From positions 1-41,989 of the forward strand of contig QKAU01000073.1 in assembly GCA_003246265.1 (NCBI GenBank): a DNA stretch of 41,989 nt, written 5' to 3'. The position numbers and the translations under genes are program-made. The stretch is from Kiritimatiellales bacterium. GTDB lineage: Bacteria; Verrucomicrobiota; Kiritimatiellia; Kiritimatiellales; Pontiellaceae. Below, piece after piece: positions 23,227 through 31,027 of this stretch; within the stretch, counting starts at the first letter, position 1; the number at the start of each line of letters is the position of its first letter. The notes beneath the pieces are model-generated. The model saw nothing but the letters and a program-made list of their open reading frames with translations. It was not told where the DNA came from and did not search any database.

Positions 23227-24909
23227 CTAGGACTCGCCGTTGGCCGGATTCTTCGTCAGGTCTTCGAATCCCGCCTCCTCGAGGAGCGATTCCTGCCAGG
23301 CATTGGCAAGCTGCATGGCCTTCTCGTTGCGGATGGCGGAGACCAGCTCGTCGCGCATGGCGGGCAGGGTGGCCACCTCGTCGCCGGGCTCCTTTCCGGC
23401 CACGTAGGCGAGCAGGTATTCGTCGTCGGTCGGGATCAGGTCGACCAGTGTTCCTGCATCGTGAAGCAGGGTTGCGCCCATGAGTTCGCGGGCGTGGGGA
23501 TCGTCGAGGCGGGTCGTGGCGTCGAACGGACCGAGCGTCGTGGGCTGCATACCGTAGACGGCAATGGCGTCCACAAAGGTGGTTCCTCCCTTGAGAGCCT
23601 CATCGATCCTGGCGTGCACCTCGTCCGCCTTTTCGATATAGGCCTGCTCCGCGGCGGCGATGCGGGCCGATTCCATGGCATCCGCCTTGACGATGTCGAA
23701 GGCCGGCAGGAAGGGTTCGAGCTTCTTGTCGAGGGCGATGACGTACACGAAATCGCGTCCGACGACCGGGTCGCTGTAGTAGTGGGTCTCGTCCTTCTGC
23801 AGGCCGAACGCGGCGCGGGCGAAGGGCGCGGTCGGATCGACGCCCTTGACGGAATCGGTGGCGGAGAATGCGGGCGTGTTGGCCACGATCTTCAGGCCGG
23901 CCGCAGCCGTCACCTGGTCGAAGTTTGCCGACGCATCGGCGAGCTTGGCCACGATGGCGTCGGCGGCGTTGAAGGCCTCCTGGCGGGCGAGGGTGGCGGT
24001 GATTTCCGCGGCGATTTCGCCCCGGACCTCCTCAAGCGGCTTGTACGCCGGCAGGGCCCCTTCCGGGGCATCCGGTGCGGCGGGCAGGCGGAAGCGCTGC
24101 TTGTTTCCTTCATAGGCCGAGACGATCATCTCGTCGGTAACGACCACGCTGTTGGTGTAGCCGGCCACGGGAAACTGGACGTACTTCACGATCGCCTTTT
24201 CGGGCATGCGGAACTGCTCGGGATTCTGCTCGTAGTAGCGGCGCGCATCCTCCTCGGAGACCTGGGGTGCCGCGACCAGGTTGCGGGGAATGGAGGCGTA
24301 GGCAACCGTGAGCTTGTCGCTGTAGAGGTGGAACGCCCGGCGGACTTCCTCGTCGGTGACCAGCGCCCCTTCGGCCGCCATGCTGGCGGCCTTGTTGATA
24401 AGCACGTTTTCAGCCATCATGGCTTCAAAGCCCTGGGCGGTCATGCCGGCGCGGGGCAGGAAGCCGGCAACGAAGGCATCGTAGGCGTTCTTGTCGAACT
24501 GGCCCGTCTGGCGGTTGCGGAAGAGGGGCTGGGACTGGATGGAGGCGACCACCTGGTCCGGGGTTGCGGTCAACCCCATCTTGTGGGCCTTCCGGAGCGT
24601 GGCGAGTCGCTGCCACGCCGCATGGTGGAGTATGCCGTGTATCTCATCGTTGATGTTGATGGCCCGGCCGGTCATCATGGAATACATGACATAGACGCGC
24701 TGGTAGGCCTGGCCGAACTCGGCGCGGCTGACGTTCTCTCCGTAGAGCCGGCCGGCGATCTCCGCCTTCTCGTGCATGCGCGCCTGTTGCCTGGACCCGC
24801 GGGAGCCGGTGTAGACGCTGACGAAGGCGATGCTGATGAAGATGGCGAATACCAGCCAGACGGTCTTGTTGTGGATAATCTTGTTGAATTTGGAAATCAT
24901 CATTGCCAT
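23227..24909 (-). CDS. SurA/PpiD-like periplasmic chaperone
   Basis: 560 aa. One N-terminal membrane helix (TVWLVFAIFISIAFVSVY, residues 16-33), then a SurA-N-like helical domain: GENVSRAEFGQAYQR, ILHHAAWQRLATLRKAHKMG, FDKNAYDAFV. Later segments (VSEEDARRYYEQNPEQFRMP, EVRGEIAAEITATLARQEAF, HYYSDPVVGRDFVYVIALDK) follow the PpiD pattern. A recognisable parvulin rotamase core is not obvious, so it may act only as a holdase or chaperone for exported proteins. The ATG at 24909 is followed by two more in-frame ATGs; AGGAC lies upstream. First gene of the minus-strand operon, behind a good promoter. Confidence 0.8.
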   Translation of the reverse strand: MAMMISKFNKIIHNKTVWLVFAIFISIAFVSVYTGSRGSRQQARMHEKAEIAGRLYGENVSRAEFGQAYQRVYVMYSMMTGRAININDEIHGILHHAAWQRLATLRKAHKMGLTATPDQVVASIQSQPLFRNRQTGQFDKNAYDAFVAGFLPRAGMTAQGFEAMMAENVLINKAASMAAEGALVTDEEVRRAFHLYSDKLTVAYASIPRNLVAAPQVSEEDARRYYEQNPEQFRMPEKAIVKYVQFPVAGYTNSVVVTDEMIVSAYEGNKQRFRLPAAPDAPEGALPAYKPLEEVRGEIAAEITATLARQEAFNAADAIVAKLADASANFDQVTAAAGLKIVANTPAFSATDSVKGVDPTAPFARAAFGLQKDETHYYSDPVVGRDFVYVIALDKKLEPFLPAFDIVKADAMESARIAAAEQAYIEKADEVHARIDEALKGGTTFVDAIAVYGMQPTTLGPFDATTRLDDPHARELMGATLLHDAGTLVDLIPTDDEYLLAYVAGKEPGDEVATLPAMRDELVSAIRNEKAMQLANAWQESLLEEAGFEDLTKNPANGES

Positions 24910-24953
24910 GGGTTGTCCTCTCTCCTTCCAGTCTTTGTGAAAACAACCCGCGC

Positions 24954-24982
24954 ACCGTAGCGATTACACCCTGACGGGTCAA
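24954..24982 (-). promoter_or_regulatory. Promoter of the ppiD-like/fxsA/HAD-UbiA operon
   Basis: On the minus strand: TTGACC (complement of 24977-24982), 17 nt, TACGGT (complement of 24954-24959), about 45 nt before the start codon. Confidence 0.6.
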
Positions 24983-25158
24983 TTGGGAAGTCGAGCGTTT
25001 CGGCGGGCCCTCCCGCACCTTCCAACAGGATAGTGCGAGCCCGGGGGAGACCGGGCCGGACGAGGCTTCCGGCGGCGAACCCGGCGCGGGCTTCCGCAAG
25101 CCGAATGGCCCGAGGCATTCCGGTTTTGCCGGGGTTCTGGAAGCCTGCCGTTTCGCTC

Positions 25159-25188
25159 TTGCCCCTGCTTATAAAATGGCCTATAAGG
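25159..25188 (+). promoter_or_regulatory. Possible promoter of the HTH gene
   Basis: TTGCCC (25159-25164), 18 nt, TATAAG (25183-25188), 33 nt before the ATG. A second TATAAA at 25170 lacks a -35. Confidence 0.35.
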
Positions 25189-25221
25189 CAGTCGTTTTAG
25201 TAGCAAGTTAAGGAGTGGTAC

Positions 25222-25659
25222 ATGTCGTTCATCAACGAATTGAAAGCGGAGATCGTCCGCCAGGCGCGCAAGGAGATCAAGAAGGAGCTGGAGCCGGTGA
25301 AGCGGGTCAATGCCAGCCAACGCAAGTTCATTGCCGACCTCCGCAGGGAGATCAATGCCCTGCAGAAGGAGATCGCACTGGTTCGGAGGACGGTGCCCGA
25401 CGAGGTTCGGCCGGACGTTGCCGACGATAGCCGACAGGGTTTCTGGATGACCGGCAAGGGCGTGCGCTCGCTGCGCAAGCGGCTGGGTATCACCCAGACC
25501 GATCTGGCCAAGCTGGCCGATGTCACCCAGCAGACGGTCGTCCGCTGGGAAAAGGCCGAGGGCAAGGTTCCTTTCCGTGGCGAGGCCACGATTGCGCGCA
25601 TGCAGGAGTTGCGCACCATGAACAAGCGGGCGGCCCAGGAGAAACTTGCCGCCGACTGA
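25222..25659 (+). CDS. Coiled-coil XRE-family DNA-binding protein
   Basis: 145 aa. Residues 1-57 are highly charged with heptad-like spacing (ELKAEIVRQARKEIKKELEP, then RREINALQKEIALVRR), probably a dimerising coiled coil. Residues 80-113 form an XRE/HTH_3 domain: LRKRLGITQTDLAKLADVTQ with QQTVVRWEK. AAGGAG precedes the ATG. A strong terminator follows, so the gene is a monocistronic unit. No toxin or phage gene neighbours it, so it is not evidently an antitoxin or prophage repressor. Its targets are unknown. Confidence 0.85.
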   Translation: MSFINELKAEIVRQARKEIKKELEPVKRVNASQRKFIADLRREINALQKEIALVRRTVPDEVRPDVADDSRQGFWMTGKGVRSLRKRLGITQTDLAKLADVTQQTVVRWEKAEGKVPFRGEATIARMQELRTMNKRAAQEKLAAD

Positions 25660-25686
25660 CCGCCTGGACCACGTGTTCCGGGGCGC

Positions 25687-25714
25687 AAGGGGGAGACGGA
25701 AGGTCTCCCCCTTT
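25687..25714 (+). terminator. Intrinsic terminator after the HTH gene
   Basis: Perfect eleven-pair stem AAGGGGGAGAC (25687-25697) with GTCTCCCCCTT (25703-25713), loop GGAAG, then TCTCG. The T-run is short but the stem is very stable. Confidence 0.75.
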
Positions 25715-25754
25715 CTCGTGCTGTCGTGGAATCCCTATAAGGCGGGGTTTGGAC

Positions 25755-25782
25755 TTGAGTCGGAAAGGCAAACCTCTATGGT
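25755..25782 (+). promoter_or_regulatory. Promoter of hom-lysC
   Basis: TTGAGT (25755-25760), 16 nt, TATGGT (25777-25782), giving a leader of about 27 nt to hom. Confidence 0.5.
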
Positions 25783-25815
25783 TGCGCGTCGGTTTTGAGC
25801 AACGGGAACGGATCT

Positions 25816-27117
25816 ATGAAGGAAATTCGCATCGGTATTCTCGGTTTCGGCACGGTCGGGGCCGGCGTGGTGGAAGGCATCCGCAAGAACGGGGCATTGA
25901 TGGCCGAACGGACCGGCATCGTCCCGGTGATTGCCAAAATCGCCGATCTCGACATTGCGACCGACCGCGGCGTCGAAGTCCCGAAAGGCGTGCTGACGAC
26001 CGACGCGATGTCGGTGATCGCCGACGAGAAGATCGATCTGATTGTCGAACTGGTGGGCGGGACCACCGTGGCGCGTACCTTTACGCTGGAGGCCCTGCGC
26101 CGCGGCAAGCCGGTCGTGACGGCCAACAAGGCGCTGCTGGCCGACCATGGGGAGGAGATCTACCGCACGGCCGCGGAATGCGGGGTCGGCATCTACTACG
26201 AAGCCGCGGTCGGCGGCGGCATCCCGATCCTCCGGGCCCAGCGCGCCGGCCTGATCGGCAACCGCATCGAAAGCATCTACGGCATACTCAACGGTACCTG
26301 CAACTATATCCTTACGCGCATGGAACGCGAAGGCCTGCCGTTCGATTCCGTGCTGGCCGATGCCCAGAAGCTCGGCTATGCCGAAACGCCGCCCGATCTC
26401 GACATCGACGGGATCGACACTGCGCACAAGGCCGTCATCCTGGCCTCGATGGCCTACGGAGCCCCCGTGCCGATGTCGGCCTGCCCGACGCGCGGCATCC
26501 GGGGGCTCGCCGCCCAGGAGATGGCCAACGCGGACGAGCTCGGCTACCGCATCAAGCTGCTGGCCATCATCAAGGACAACCAGGGCGAGGTCGAACTCTC
26601 CGTCGAGCCGGCGCTGGTGCCCCAGGAGCACATGGTCGCCTCGGTTAGCGACTCCTTCAACGCCGTCTTCGTGAAGGGCGACATCGTGGACGACACGATG
26701 TACTACGGCCGCGGGGCGGGGCGCATGCCGACCGGCAGCGCCGTCATCGGCGACATCATGGAGGCGGCGGCCGACAAGCTCAACGCGGTCGGGATCCCGG
26801 TCAGCGTTTCGATGATGCTGCAAAGGGCGGCGCTGGACTACTGCCCGTCCGTGAACATCGTCAAGCGGTGCTACATCCGGCTCTGCCTCGAGGACAAGCC
26901 CGGGTCGATGGCACAGGTCATGGCCATCTTCGGGCGGCACAACATCAGCATCGCCTCGGTGGTCCAGAAGGAACGCCATGAAACGGGCTATGCGCCGGTG
27001 GTGGTCCTGACACAGAAGGCGAAGGAGTCCGAATTCTCCGCCGCCATGGCCGAGATCGAGGCGTTGGAGGTCTCGTGCTGCCCCCCGGTCCGCATGCGGC
27101 TCGAGGATTTCGCATAA
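25816..27117 (+). CDS. hom: Homoserine dehydrogenase
   Basis: Reduces aspartate semialdehyde to homoserine for threonine and methionine (433 aa). The NAD(P) loop is GILGFGTVGAGV, the catalytic Lys is in VTANKALLAD, and IYGILNGTCNYILTRM and GYAETPPDLDIDGIDTAHK form the substrate site. Residues about 352-430 are a C-terminal ACT domain (RLCLEDKPGSMAQVMAIFGR), expected for threonine feedback. ATG 25816 is supported by GGGAACGGA upstream; a TTG at 25795 is an alternative. lysC, the enzyme two steps earlier in the pathway, follows after 50 nt, so they are probably one operon. Confidence 0.97.
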   Translation: MKEIRIGILGFGTVGAGVVEGIRKNGALMAERTGIVPVIAKIADLDIATDRGVEVPKGVLTTDAMSVIADEKIDLIVELVGGTTVARTFTLEALRRGKPVVTANKALLADHGEEIYRTAAECGVGIYYEAAVGGGIPILRAQRAGLIGNRIESIYGILNGTCNYILTRMEREGLPFDSVLADAQKLGYAETPPDLDIDGIDTAHKAVILASMAYGAPVPMSACPTRGIRGLAAQEMANADELGYRIKLLAIIKDNQGEVELSVEPALVPQEHMVASVSDSFNAVFVKGDIVDDTMYYGRGAGRMPTGSAVIGDIMEAAADKLNAVGIPVSVSMMLQRAALDYCPSVNIVKRCYIRLCLEDKPGSMAQVMAIFGRHNISIASVVQKERHETGYAPVVVLTQKAKESEFSAAMAEIEALEVSCCPPVRMRLEDFA

Positions 27118-27167
27118 CCCCGGTCCGACGGGCAACCCATTTTCCCACGTAGACAGGAAGGATATCG

Positions 27168-28529
27168 ATGAAGGTCGTCAAGTTTGGTGGTTCCTCCGTA
27201 GCCAATGCGGAGCAGGTGCTGAAGATCATCGCCATTGTTGTGGCCGACGCGGAGCGACGCATCGTGGTGGTTTCGGCCCCCGGCAAGCGCCATGGGGGCG
27301 ATATCAAGGTGACCGACCTGCTGATCGCCCTGGCCAAGGCCGTCATCGCCGGCTCCGACCACGAAGGCGCGTTGCAGGCCGTGGTGGAGCGCTATGCCGA
27401 GATCCAGCGCGATCTCGGTCTTCCGGGACAGGTCGTGGCGGAGGTCGAGGCCGACCTGCGCGAGCGCATCGCGAAGCGCGGCGGCAACAACCTCCAGTTC
27501 CTCGACACCATGAAGGCGGCCGGCGAGGACAACAGCGCCCGCGTGATCGCGGAGGCGTTCCGCAAGCAGGGCCACGCCGCCCGGTACGTCAACCCCGGCG
27601 AGGCGGGGATGCTGCTCTCCGACGAGTTCGGCAATGCCGAGGTGCTTCCTGAATCCTACGGAAAGCTGGCGGCGCTGCGCGACGTGTCGGACATCGTGGT
27701 CTTCCCCGGATTCTTCGGCTCCACGCGGGCCGGCGAGGTGGCCACCTTCCCGCGCGGCGGGTCCGACATCACCGGAGCCATCCTGGCCGCGGCCGTCGCG
27801 GCCGACGTCTATGAAAACTTCACCGATGTCGATTCGGTCTACGCCATGGATCCGCGCATCATGCCCGGAGCCCCGGCGATCGACCGCATGACCTACCGCG
27901 AAATGCGCGAACTCTCCTATGCGGGGTTCGGCGTCTTCCACGACGAGGCGATCGTTCCGGCGGTGCGCGCGCACATCCCGATCAACATCCGCAACACCAA
28001 CCGTCCGGAGGCCCCCGGCACGATGGTGGTGCCGGAGCGCAAGTACGAGCAGGCCGAGGTGGTCGGCATCTCCAGCGCCGACGGTTTCTGCGCAATCTAC
28101 ATCGACAAATACATGATGAACCGCGAGGTCGGCTTCGGTCGCCGCCTGCTGCAGATCCTCGAGGAGGAGGACATCTCCTACGAGCACACCCCGTCGGGGA
28201 TCGACAACCTGTCCATCATCCTCCAGTCCGCCGAGCTGGGCTCCGACAAGGAGAAGATCGTCGTTGCGCGGATCGCGGCGGAACTGGCCCCCGACAACAT
28301 CACGGTCGAGCACGGCATGGCCCTGCTCATGGTCGTGGGCGAGGGGATGCACTATGCCGTCGGCATGGCCGCGCGCGCCACGAAGGCCTTGGCCGAAGCG
28401 GGTGTGAACATCGAGATGATCAACCAGGGCGCCTCCGAAATCAGCATGATGTTCGCCGTCAAGGAGCCTGATCGCAAACGGGCCGTCCATGCGCTGGGGA
28501 GCGAATTCTTCGGCCGGCTGGGCGCGTAG
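27168..28529 (+). CDS. lysC: Aspartate kinase
   Basis: First enzyme of the aspartate family pathway (453 aa). The N-terminal VVKFGGSSVAN is the kinase signature; FPRGGSDITGAILAAAVAAD and VYAMDPRIMPGA form the catalytic and aspartate-binding region. Two ACT regions lie at the C-terminus, including VGEGMHYAVGMAARATKALA and VNIEMINQGASEISMMFAV, for allosteric control. The length fits the single-polypeptide aspartate kinase III or YclM class. AGGAAGG precedes the ATG. Downstream of hom; both genes feed threonine, methionine and lysine. Confidence 0.97.
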   Translation: MKVVKFGGSSVANAEQVLKIIAIVVADAERRIVVVSAPGKRHGGDIKVTDLLIALAKAVIAGSDHEGALQAVVERYAEIQRDLGLPGQVVAEVEADLRERIAKRGGNNLQFLDTMKAAGEDNSARVIAEAFRKQGHAARYVNPGEAGMLLSDEFGNAEVLPESYGKLAALRDVSDIVVFPGFFGSTRAGEVATFPRGGSDITGAILAAAVAADVYENFTDVDSVYAMDPRIMPGAPAIDRMTYREMRELSYAGFGVFHDEAIVPAVRAHIPINIRNTNRPEAPGTMVVPERKYEQAEVVGISSADGFCAIYIDKYMMNREVGFGRRLLQILEEEDISYEHTPSGIDNLSIILQSAELGSDKEKIVVARIAAELAPDNITVEHGMALLMVVGEGMHYAVGMAARATKALAEAGVNIEMINQGASEISMMFAVKEPDRKRAVHALGSEFFGRLGA

Positions 28530-28561
28530 GCGCCCGGGCGATCTTTTTTGGAGTTCGGGCG

Positions 28562-28590
28562 TTGACTCGCCATGGGGGCGTGGGTATACA
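28562..28590 (+). promoter_or_regulatory. Promoter of tRNA-Leu
   Basis: TTGACT (28562-28567), exactly 17 nt, TATACA (28585-28590), 16 nt before the tRNA. The clearest sigma70-type promoter in the window. Confidence 0.75.
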
Positions 28591-28606
28591 TTCCGCCCTT
28601 TCCATC

Positions 28607-28693
28607 GCACCGGTGGTGAAATTGGTAGACACGCAAGATTCAGGTTCTTGTGCCAGCAATGGCGTGATGGTTCGAATCCATTCCGGTGCACCA
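28607..28693 (+). tRNA. tRNA-Leu (CAG)
   Basis: 87 nt with encoded CCA. The acceptor arms GCACCGG and CCGGTGC pair fully. The anticodon stem CAAGA/TCTTG holds loop TTCAGGT (CAG). The variable arm is long and the T arm is GGTTCGAATCC-type. It reads CUG, the codon used four times in the leu leader peptide at 2429. Confidence 0.97.
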
Positions 28694-28698
28694 CTTTG

Positions 28699-28726
28699 AA
28701 GGCCCGCTCCGCCGAGCGGGCCTTTC
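28699..28726 (+). terminator. Terminator after tRNA-Leu
   Basis: Perfect eleven-pair stem AAGGCCCGCTC (28699-28709) with GAGCGGGCCTT (28714-28724), loop CGCC, then TCC. Confidence 0.75.
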
Positions 28727-28760
28727 CGTTCCTCCACGGCTTGAAATCGGTCGAAAACGA

Positions 28761-28789
28761 TTTCCAGCCCCGCCCGAAACCGGTATGTT
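28761..28789 (+). promoter_or_regulatory. Promoter of the long GreA gene
   Basis: TTTCCA (28761-28766), 17 nt, TATGTT (28784-28789). The in-frame ATG at 28785 falls inside the -10 element, which argues that translation starts at 28818. Confidence 0.5.
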
Positions 28790-28817
28790 CCCCGCTCGTT
28801 TTCAGGAGAATGGATCA

Positions 28818-30935
28818 ATGGATTTGGAAGCTATCAACGACGAATGGTTTGCGAAGCTGGCGGCGGCGGACGAGCTGGACGCCGACGAGTTGGCTGAGGC
28901 GCTCGACGGATTGGCGGCGGCCGGCCGCGGCGCGGAGGCGGTGGCGGGGGCCCAGGCGGTCTTCCGCTCCCTGGCCGAGGCGGAGCGGGCCGACGACGCG
29001 CTCATGGTGCTCGAGTGGCTGGCCGCCAAGCGCGGCGTGGTGGAGGATGTGAAGGGCTCCATCGAGCGGCTCTTTTCCAAGGACCGCAATGCGCTCAAGC
29101 TGATCGAACCCGCCGGCTTCGGCGACGGCGTTCCGCTGGCTACCTGCTTCAGCCGGATGCGCCACCTGCGCTCGCTGAAGACCGGCATGCTCTGCTACAA
29201 CGAGACCTGGGGATTCGGCATCATCGAGAACATCGACTACTTCTACCAGCAGGTCGAGGTCGATTTCGAACGCAAGGGGGAGCACGAGCTGTCCTTCGGC
29301 TATGCCTCGGAGGCACTCGAGGTGCTGGACGGGAAGCACCTCCTGGCGATCAAGCACAACGATCCCGCCGGCCTGGAGAAGATGATCGAGGAAGATCCGT
29401 CCGAAGTGGTGCGTATCGCGCTGCGCAGCTACGGGAACATGTCCGTCGCCCGGCTCATGGAGAAGCTGATCCCCTCCATCCTGCCCGAAGCCGGATGGAA
29501 GAAGTTCTGGGAGGGCGCGCGCCGCGGCCTGAAGGAGGACGCTTCGGTGGAGATTCCCAAGAAGCGCTCCGAAAACATCGTCATGCGCAAGAAGAAGCTG
29601 GAGTACAACGACGAATGGCTGGCGCTGCTGCGCGACGAACGGGACATCGAACTCCTCTTCGACCGCTTCAAGGAGATTCTCGACCGCAAGATCGGCACCG
29701 CCTCTGACTTCGCGCGCGACCTGCTGGCCGAGCGGCTGGCCTTCATCATCAAGGGTGCACCCTCGGCGAAGCCGGAATGGAAGGCGGAAGGATTCATCTA
29801 TGCCCGGCAGTTTGGCATCGAACCTGCCGGCGTCGATACCGCCCGCATGATCCACGACCTGATCGACGGCGACCTGGTCACCGTGTTCGAGCGGTTGCCC
29901 TCCAACCAGTTGCAGACCCTGCTTTCGATCTTCTTCGACCATGACCGCGAGGCCGTCATCGCCACCTTGAGGGAGGTCATCCCCGTGGTAGGCCATCCGG
30001 TCCTGAACGAAATCATGGCCTCCCTGATCGCCAACGGCGCCGAAGAGGAGGTGCGCGGCATCATGTCGACCGCCCTCGCGCGCCGGACCGCCAGCGCGCC
30101 CATGCTGCTGTGGTGCCAACGCTCCCCCGAAATGGTGGCGAAGTGGGGGTTGATCTCCAAGGGGGACCTCGCCTTCCGGATCCAGGAGGTGCTGGAGGTC
30201 GACAGCGCGGGGGCGATGCTCCGGGCCCAGAACCAGTTGCGCGAACGCTTCCAGCAGGAGGGGTGGCTGCACGACGTCATGGGGGCCATGGGTCCCCAGC
30301 AGCGGCGCGACTTCATGCGCCGCATCCACGAGGGGAACGGGTGGGAACTGCTGGACCGGAAGTCGATCATCGCCAAGATCCTACGCAAGTTCCCCGACCT
30401 GCAGGACATCATCGTTCCAACGTCTTCGGCCGCGCCGAAGAAGAAGGAGGTCCCGCTGACCTCGCACCGCAGCTACGCCGAACGGCAGCGCCAGCTCGAG
30501 CGCATCATGACGGTGGAGATCCCGGAAAACTCGAAGGAGATCGAGTTGGCGCGCAGCTATGGCGACCTGCGCGAAAACGCCGAGTTCAAGTATGCCAAGG
30601 AGCGCCAGGGGCTGCTCATGGCGCAGGCCGGGCAGCTGGCCGCCGACCTGGAAAAGGTCAAGCCGACCGACTTCGCAGGCGGGTTGTCGGACGAGGTGGT
30701 CGTGGGGTGCGGCGTCGAGCTCGCCTACGACACCGGAACGACCGAAACCTTCTTCATTCTCGGCGTATGGGACCAGAACGAGGCACTCTCCATCATCTCT
30801 TCCGAGACCCGGCTGGCCAAGGCGCTGATGGGGCGGAAGGCGGGCGAGCGCGTAGAGATCCCCGCCGGGGAATGCACGCTCCGGACCATTCTGCCGCTCT
30901 CCGGCGAAGTGCGCGCCTGGATTGCGCCGCAATAG
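28818..30935 (+). CDS. greA: Long GreA-family transcript cleavage factor with N-terminal extension
   Basis: 705 aa, about 4.5 times the length of ordinary GreA (near 158 aa). The last 155 residues are a GreA/GreB module: a coiled-coil finger with the acidic tip in YGDLRENAEFKYAKERQG (about 580-597, Asp and Glu that coordinate Mg in the RNA polymerase channel) and a C-terminal FKBP-like globule. Residues about 121-170 (LKTGMLCYNETWGFGIIENI and following) resemble a small beta-barrel of the CarD or Tudor kind. The rest of the first 540 residues is mostly helical without a recognised domain. Chlamydial GreA is similarly long, so this appears to be a PVC feature. AGGAG precedes ATG 28818. Role: rescue of backtracked RNA polymerase, with the extension's job unknown. 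Confidence 0.88.
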   Translation: MDLEAINDEWFAKLAAADELDADELAEALDGLAAAGRGAEAVAGAQAVFRSLAEAERADDALMVLEWLAAKRGVVEDVKGSIERLFSKDRNALKLIEPAGFGDGVPLATCFSRMRHLRSLKTGMLCYNETWGFGIIENIDYFYQQVEVDFERKGEHELSFGYASEALEVLDGKHLLAIKHNDPAGLEKMIEEDPSEVVRIALRSYGNMSVARLMEKLIPSILPEAGWKKFWEGARRGLKEDASVEIPKKRSENIVMRKKKLEYNDEWLALLRDERDIELLFDRFKEILDRKIGTASDFARDLLAERLAFIIKGAPSAKPEWKAEGFIYARQFGIEPAGVDTARMIHDLIDGDLVTVFERLPSNQLQTLLSIFFDHDREAVIATLREVIPVVGHPVLNEIMASLIANGAEEEVRGIMSTALARRTASAPMLLWCQRSPEMVAKWGLISKGDLAFRIQEVLEVDSAGAMLRAQNQLRERFQQEGWLHDVMGAMGPQQRRDFMRRIHEGNGWELLDRKSIIAKILRKFPDLQDIIVPTSSAAPKKKEVPLTSHRSYAERQRQLERIMTVEIPENSKEIELARSYGDLRENAEFKYAKERQGLLMAQAGQLAADLEKVKPTDFAGGLSDEVVVGCGVELAYDTGTTETFFILGVWDQNEALSIISSETRLAKALMGRKAGERVEIPAGECTLRTILPLSGEVRAWIAPQ

Positions 30936-31027
30936 CCTTCCAACGGGGGATGCGGGAAGGAAGAGGCCGGGCCCTGCGCGGTATGCGGGTCGCCCGAGCC
31001 CATGCCGGATGCGTATAAGGAGGTCGC

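Larger units (their letters stand above)
24910..25221. other. Divergent intergenic region
   Basis: 312 nt between the PpiD-like gene and the HTH gene. It holds the two promoters listed separately and a small GGCTT/AAGCC hairpin (25089-25102). No reading frame with a plausible start, RNA gene or repeat was recognised. The centre (25000-25140) is plain GC-rich sequence. Confidence 0.6.

Noticed and set aside
25180-25743. Ten-base repeat CCTATAAGGC before the HTH gene and before hom
   Set aside because: Too short to be significant and in different positions relative to the starts; probably just -10-like sequence.
28459-28818. Minus-strand small protein containing APEWIRTITP
   Set aside because: Translation of the complement of tRNA-Leu.
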